This document shows positions 34,067 to 36,551 of a stretch of DNA of 36,551 bases, one piece after another; position 1 is the first letter of the stretch; every line of letters starts with the position of its first letter. The notes beneath the pieces were generated by a model that worked only from the letters and a program-made list of their open reading frames with translations, ran no database searches and was not told the origin of the DNA. The position numbers and the translations under genes are program-made. Origin of the DNA: Bacteroidota bacterium (GTDB lineage Bacteria; Bacteroidota; Bacteroidia; CAILMK01; JAAYUY01); contig JABINZ010000194.1 of assembly GCA_018698135.1 (NCBI GenBank), positions 1-36,551 of the forward strand, given 5' to 3'.

Positions 34067-36202
34067 TTAATCTTCTTCATTTTTACTTTCTTCGTACTCT
34101 TTCAATAATCTATCCTGAACATCTGGTGGTACTTGCTGATATTCTACATATTTCATTGAGTAAGAAGCTCTTCCATTTGTAATGGAGCTTAAAGTTGTTG
34201 AATATTTATTCATATCGGCTAATGGCACATTAGCTTTAACCTTCTGATATATACCTTCCCCTTCCATACCCAGGATCATTCCTCTTCGTCCCTGAATATC
34301 AGTAATAACATCTCCCATTCTTTCTTCAGGTACAACAACTTCTACCAAATAAATAGGTTCAAGTAATTTGGGTCCAGCATTTTTGAATCCTCTTGCAAAC
34401 GCATGTTTCCCTGCTAATTTAAATGAAATTTCATTTGAATCGACAGGATGCATCTTTCCGTCATAGGCCGTTACACGAATATCACGAGCATAAGATCCTG
34501 TTAACGGACCTTCTTCCATTTTCTCCATGATACCTTTCAGAACAGCTGGTAAATAACGAGTGTCGATTACTCCACCAACAATACCATTGATAAAAACAAG
34601 CTTTCCACCCCAAGGTAAAGTAATTTCTTCTTTTCCACGAACGTTATACTTATCTTTAGGTGGATCAGGCATACCTTCTACAAATGGTTCAATCATTAGG
34701 TATACTTCACCAAATTGTCCAGATCCTCCTGATTGTTTTTTATGTTTATAGTCAGATAGTGTTTGCTTTGTGATTGTTTCACGATAGGAAATTCTTGGAG
34801 GGAAAAACTCCACAGGAATTTTTTGTTCTGTTTCCAAATGCCATTTGGCAATATTAATGTGCAATTCCCCTTGACCATGAATCAACATTTGTTTCAATTC
34901 TTTCGAATACTCAAATATAATGGTTGGGTCAGCTACATTCATTTTCAAAAGATAAGCAGCTAGTTTTTCATCATCTGAATTATTAATTGCTTTAACTGCT
35001 GTTCTGATTTTTGGTTCTGGAAAATCAATAGGTGAAGCAACAACTGATGATCCTTTTGCATTGAGGGTATTGTTTGTTTTGGTATTCTTCATTTTAATGG
35101 TAGCAAACAAATCACCGGCACAAGCTTTATTTACCTTTTCTCTTTTCTTACCAGCTATCATATATAACTGACTGATTCTTTCTTTAGAACCTGTCTGTAC
35201 ATTTTCAAAATCAACTCCTTCTGTTACATCTCCGGTTACTACCTTCATAAAGGAAACCTCACCTAAATGCTCTTCAAAAGCTGTTTTATAAACAAATACA
35301 GATGCAGGTTTTGAACCTTCACATACGATATCTTCACCCTGATCAGATTTCATTGGATTCTCATCTGGGGATGGAATAACATTAATGATGAATTCCATTA
35401 AACGAGTAATTCCAATGTGGTTTTTGGCTGAAGTACAAAATACAGGGAAAATGTCACGATTTATCAGTCCAAGTTTAATACCTGACCTCATTTCATCTTC
35501 ATTGAGTGTTCCTTTGTCGAAAAACAATTCCATGAGGGCATCGTCATTCTCTGCTGCAGCTTCAACTAATGCATTTTGCAATTCTTCAGCTTTTTCTTTT
35601 TCTTCAGATGGGATATCCAGAATCTCAGGTTTTCCTCCACCAACAGGATATTTATACAATTTCATTGTAATAACATCAATAATAGAGTCGAATCCTTTTC
35701 CAGCATTGTAAGGGTATTGTACTACAATAACTTTATTTCCGAAAAAGTCTTTAGCCTCTTTCACCAAATCATCGAACTCAGCTTTTTCATGATCCAGATG
35801 ATTTGCGACCAATACAATAGGTTGTTTATATTTTGCTGCGTGTCTCCACGAAAGTTCTGTACCGACCTCAATACCATTGTTGGTATTCATGAGTAGCAAA
35901 CTCACATCTGCAACTTTCATCGAAGCAATGGCTTCACCAACAAAATCATCAAAACCCGGATTATCAATAAAATTAATTTTGCGATCATTGTATTCTGCAA
36001 ATAAAACTGTTGAATAAACAGAGTTTAATCTTTCATGCTCAATAGGCTTGTAATCGGATGTTGTATTCTTACTTTCAACATTGCCTTTTCTGTCAATCAC
36101 GCCACCTTCGAAGAGCATACACTCAGCTAAGGTCGTTTTGCCCGAACCTGGTCCACCCATAAGTGAAACATTCCTAATCTCTTTGGTCTGATAAACTCTC
36201 AT
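34067..36202 (-). CDS. fusA2: EF-G paralogue (EF-G2 type), catalytic His replaced
   Basis: This 711-residue protein has all five EF-G domains. The P-loop is GGPGSGKTT (G16-T24). The switch I threonine motif RGIT of canonical EF-G is replaced by RLNSVYST. The G3 motif DTPGH is DNPGF, so the catalytic histidine is F84. G4 is NHLD (134-137) instead of NKxD. Domain IV is well kept (KKQSGGSGQFGEVYLMIEPF, HPVDSNEISFKLAGKHAFARG), as is domain V (RRGMILGMEGEG). This pattern fits the second EF-G of Bacteroides, reported to promote translocation without GTP hydrolysis during carbon starvation. GTPase loss here is inferred from the residues. It is monocistronic with its own terminator. Confidence 0.92.
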   Translation of the reverse strand: MRVYQTKEIRNVSLMGGPGSGKTTLAECMLFEGGVIDRKGNVESKNTTSDYKPIEHERLNSVYSTVLFAEYNDRKINFIDNPGFDDFVGEAIASMKVADVSLLLMNTNNGIEVGTELSWRHAAKYKQPIVLVANHLDHEKAEFDDLVKEAKDFFGNKVIVVQYPYNAGKGFDSIIDVITMKLYKYPVGGGKPEILDIPSEEKEKAEELQNALVEAAAENDDALMELFFDKGTLNEDEMRSGIKLGLINRDIFPVFCTSAKNHIGITRLMEFIINVIPSPDENPMKSDQGEDIVCEGSKPASVFVYKTAFEEHLGEVSFMKVVTGDVTEGVDFENVQTGSKERISQLYMIAGKKREKVNKACAGDLFATIKMKNTKTNNTLNAKGSSVVASPIDFPEPKIRTAVKAINNSDDEKLAAYLLKMNVADPTIIFEYSKELKQMLIHGQGELHINIAKWHLETEQKIPVEFFPPRISYRETITKQTLSDYKHKKQSGGSGQFGEVYLMIEPFVEGMPDPPKDKYNVRGKEEITLPWGGKLVFINGIVGGVIDTRYLPAVLKGIMEKMEEGPLTGSYARDIRVTAYDGKMHPVDSNEISFKLAGKHAFARGFKNAGPKLLEPIYLVEVVVPEERMGDVITDIQGRRGMILGMEGEGIYQKVKANVPLADMNKYSTTLSSITNGRASYSMKYVEYQQVPPDVQDRLLKEYEESKNEED

Positions 36203-36318
36203 CCTATTTAATTATTAAGTATCTAAAAAAGTGCGTAAAAATAACAATTTAAAAATGCTAAGGTACACATTTAGTGAAAAAAAATAAGATGGGGAGAAAT
36301 GAGATAGTCCTAAATAAC

Positions 36319-36341
36319 AAAACCCCACTATTGTGGGGCTT
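36319..36341 (-). terminator. Terminator downstream of the tRNA-Phe-like gene
   Basis: On the minus strand CCCCAC-AATA-GTGGGG is followed by TTTTGTT. It begins 5 nt past the tRNA 3' end, consistent with a transcript ending there. Confidence 0.8.
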
Positions 36342-36343
36342 TG

Positions 36344-36416
36344 TGGTGAAAGGCAGAATCGAACTGCCGACACAAGGATTTTCAGTCCTTTGCTCTACCA
36401 ACTGAGCTACTCCTGA
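36344..36416 (-). tRNA. tRNA-Phe (GAA), acceptor stem imperfect
   Basis: Read on the minus strand, it has a D-arm (GCTC/GAGC), an anticodon stem AAGGA/TCCTT with loop CTGAAAA (anticodon GAA), a variable loop GTGTC and a T-arm GGCAG-TTCGATT-CTGCC. These four parts are ideal. The acceptor strands are TCAGGAG and TTTCACC: positions 4-7 pair (two as G-U), but positions 1-3 do not pair at all. No CCA is encoded. It may be a pseudogene, an attachment-site remnant, or a gene whose 5' strand was altered. The anticodon assignment is firm; function is not. Confidence 0.7.
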
Positions 36417-36438
36417 CTTCGTCAATGCGCCACCCAAT

Positions 36439-36551
36439 TTAAAACAAAAACAATTTAGCTAATTGTTTTTGTTTTTCAGTGAGCAGTAAAACTTTCTCTA
36501 TAGTTTCTTCAGAGTTAGGAACAGTCACTTTAATCGTACATATCGTTTTTG
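36439..36551 (-). CDS. 3' end of an unidentified gene (right edge)
   Basis: The frame is open to the window edge and ends at TAA (36439-36441), giving 36 residues: KTICTIKVTVPNSEE, then TIEKVLLLTEKQKQ, then LAKLFLF. The composition looks coding (amphipathic helix after a beta-strand), like the tail of a small soluble protein. No family can be named. The last residues are encoded by an AT-only hairpin. Confidence 0.45.
   Translation of the reverse strand, partial: KTICTIKVTVPNSEETIEKVLLLTEKQKQLAKLFLF
36441..36475. repeat. AT-rich 15-bp perfect hairpin
   Basis: AAAACAAAAACAATT (36441-36455), loop TAGCT, AATTGTTTTTGTTTT (36461-36475). It overlaps the final codons of the right-edge gene. It lacks the G+C core of an intrinsic terminator, but its T-rich arm could still end transcription. 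Confidence 0.6.

Noticed and set aside
36417-36434. An 18-nt insertion or intron splitting the tRNA-Phe acceptor strand
   Set aside because: Only a GGT match upstream supports it, which is likely by chance at this distance; an altered 5' strand is the simpler reading.

Overview
The window is a chromosomal segment of a low-GC member of the Bacteroidota. The evidence is type IX secretion (T9SS) type B sorting domains of the gliding-motility-associated kind, a group II geranylgeranylglyceryl phosphate synthase, Bacteroidota-style EF-G paralogue and class II ribonucleotide reductase proteins, lipoboxes, sparse Shine-Dalgarno sequences and several TAnnTTTG (-7 type) promoter matches. No genus can be assigned from sequence alone. 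Most genes lie on the minus strand; only the left-edge surface protein, one small membrane protein, nrdJ, one glycosyltransferase and one transposase are on the plus strand.

Layout. 1-1818: 3' part of a repetitive surface or fibre-like protein, ending in a terminator shared with mazG (1853-2635, minus). 2746-2979 (plus) is a small Cys/His-rich membrane protein overlapping tail to tail with apbE (2969-3976, minus). 4051-7876 is a tight minus-strand run: GGGP synthase, FtsK translocase, LolA-like carrier. A 528-nt spacer leads to nrdJ (8459-11746, plus). 11796-19217 is a long minus-strand run that reads, in transcription order, Wzz-like chain-length protein, O-antigen polymerase/ligase, ChaN-like protein, TPR lipoprotein, saccharopine dehydrogenase-like enzyme, outer-membrane barrel protein, GT-C-like membrane protein. 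A family-1/4 glycosyltransferase (19461-20582, plus) is divergent from it.

20603-21664 is the mobile patch: an IS200-like HUH transposase followed by two copies of a ~240-bp module, each holding five short hairpins. 21698-26643 holds a lipoprotein of unknown function, aspS and comEC. 26746-33647 is a three-gene operon: an ECF sigma factor; a membrane protein with an anti-sigma-like N-terminus whose outer part is a PKD domain plus a T9SS sorting domain; and a secreted ~1670-residue PKD protein. 33741-34002 is a 262-bp element with perfect 18-bp terminal inverted repeats and two internal hairpins. It is followed by an EF-G paralogue whose catalytic histidine is Phe, a tRNA-Phe-like gene with an acceptor stem that does not close, and the 3' end of an unidentified gene.

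Functional themes are cell-envelope building (polysaccharide, lipoprotein handling, T9SS surface proteins), nucleotide housekeeping (MazG, NrdJ), flavoprotein maturation (ApbE) and translation (AspS, EF-G2, tRNA-Phe). The best candidate for something undescribed is the sigma factor / CTD-bearing anti-sigma / giant PKD operon. The transposase-associated hairpin modules and the structured 18-bp-TIR element are the next most interesting.
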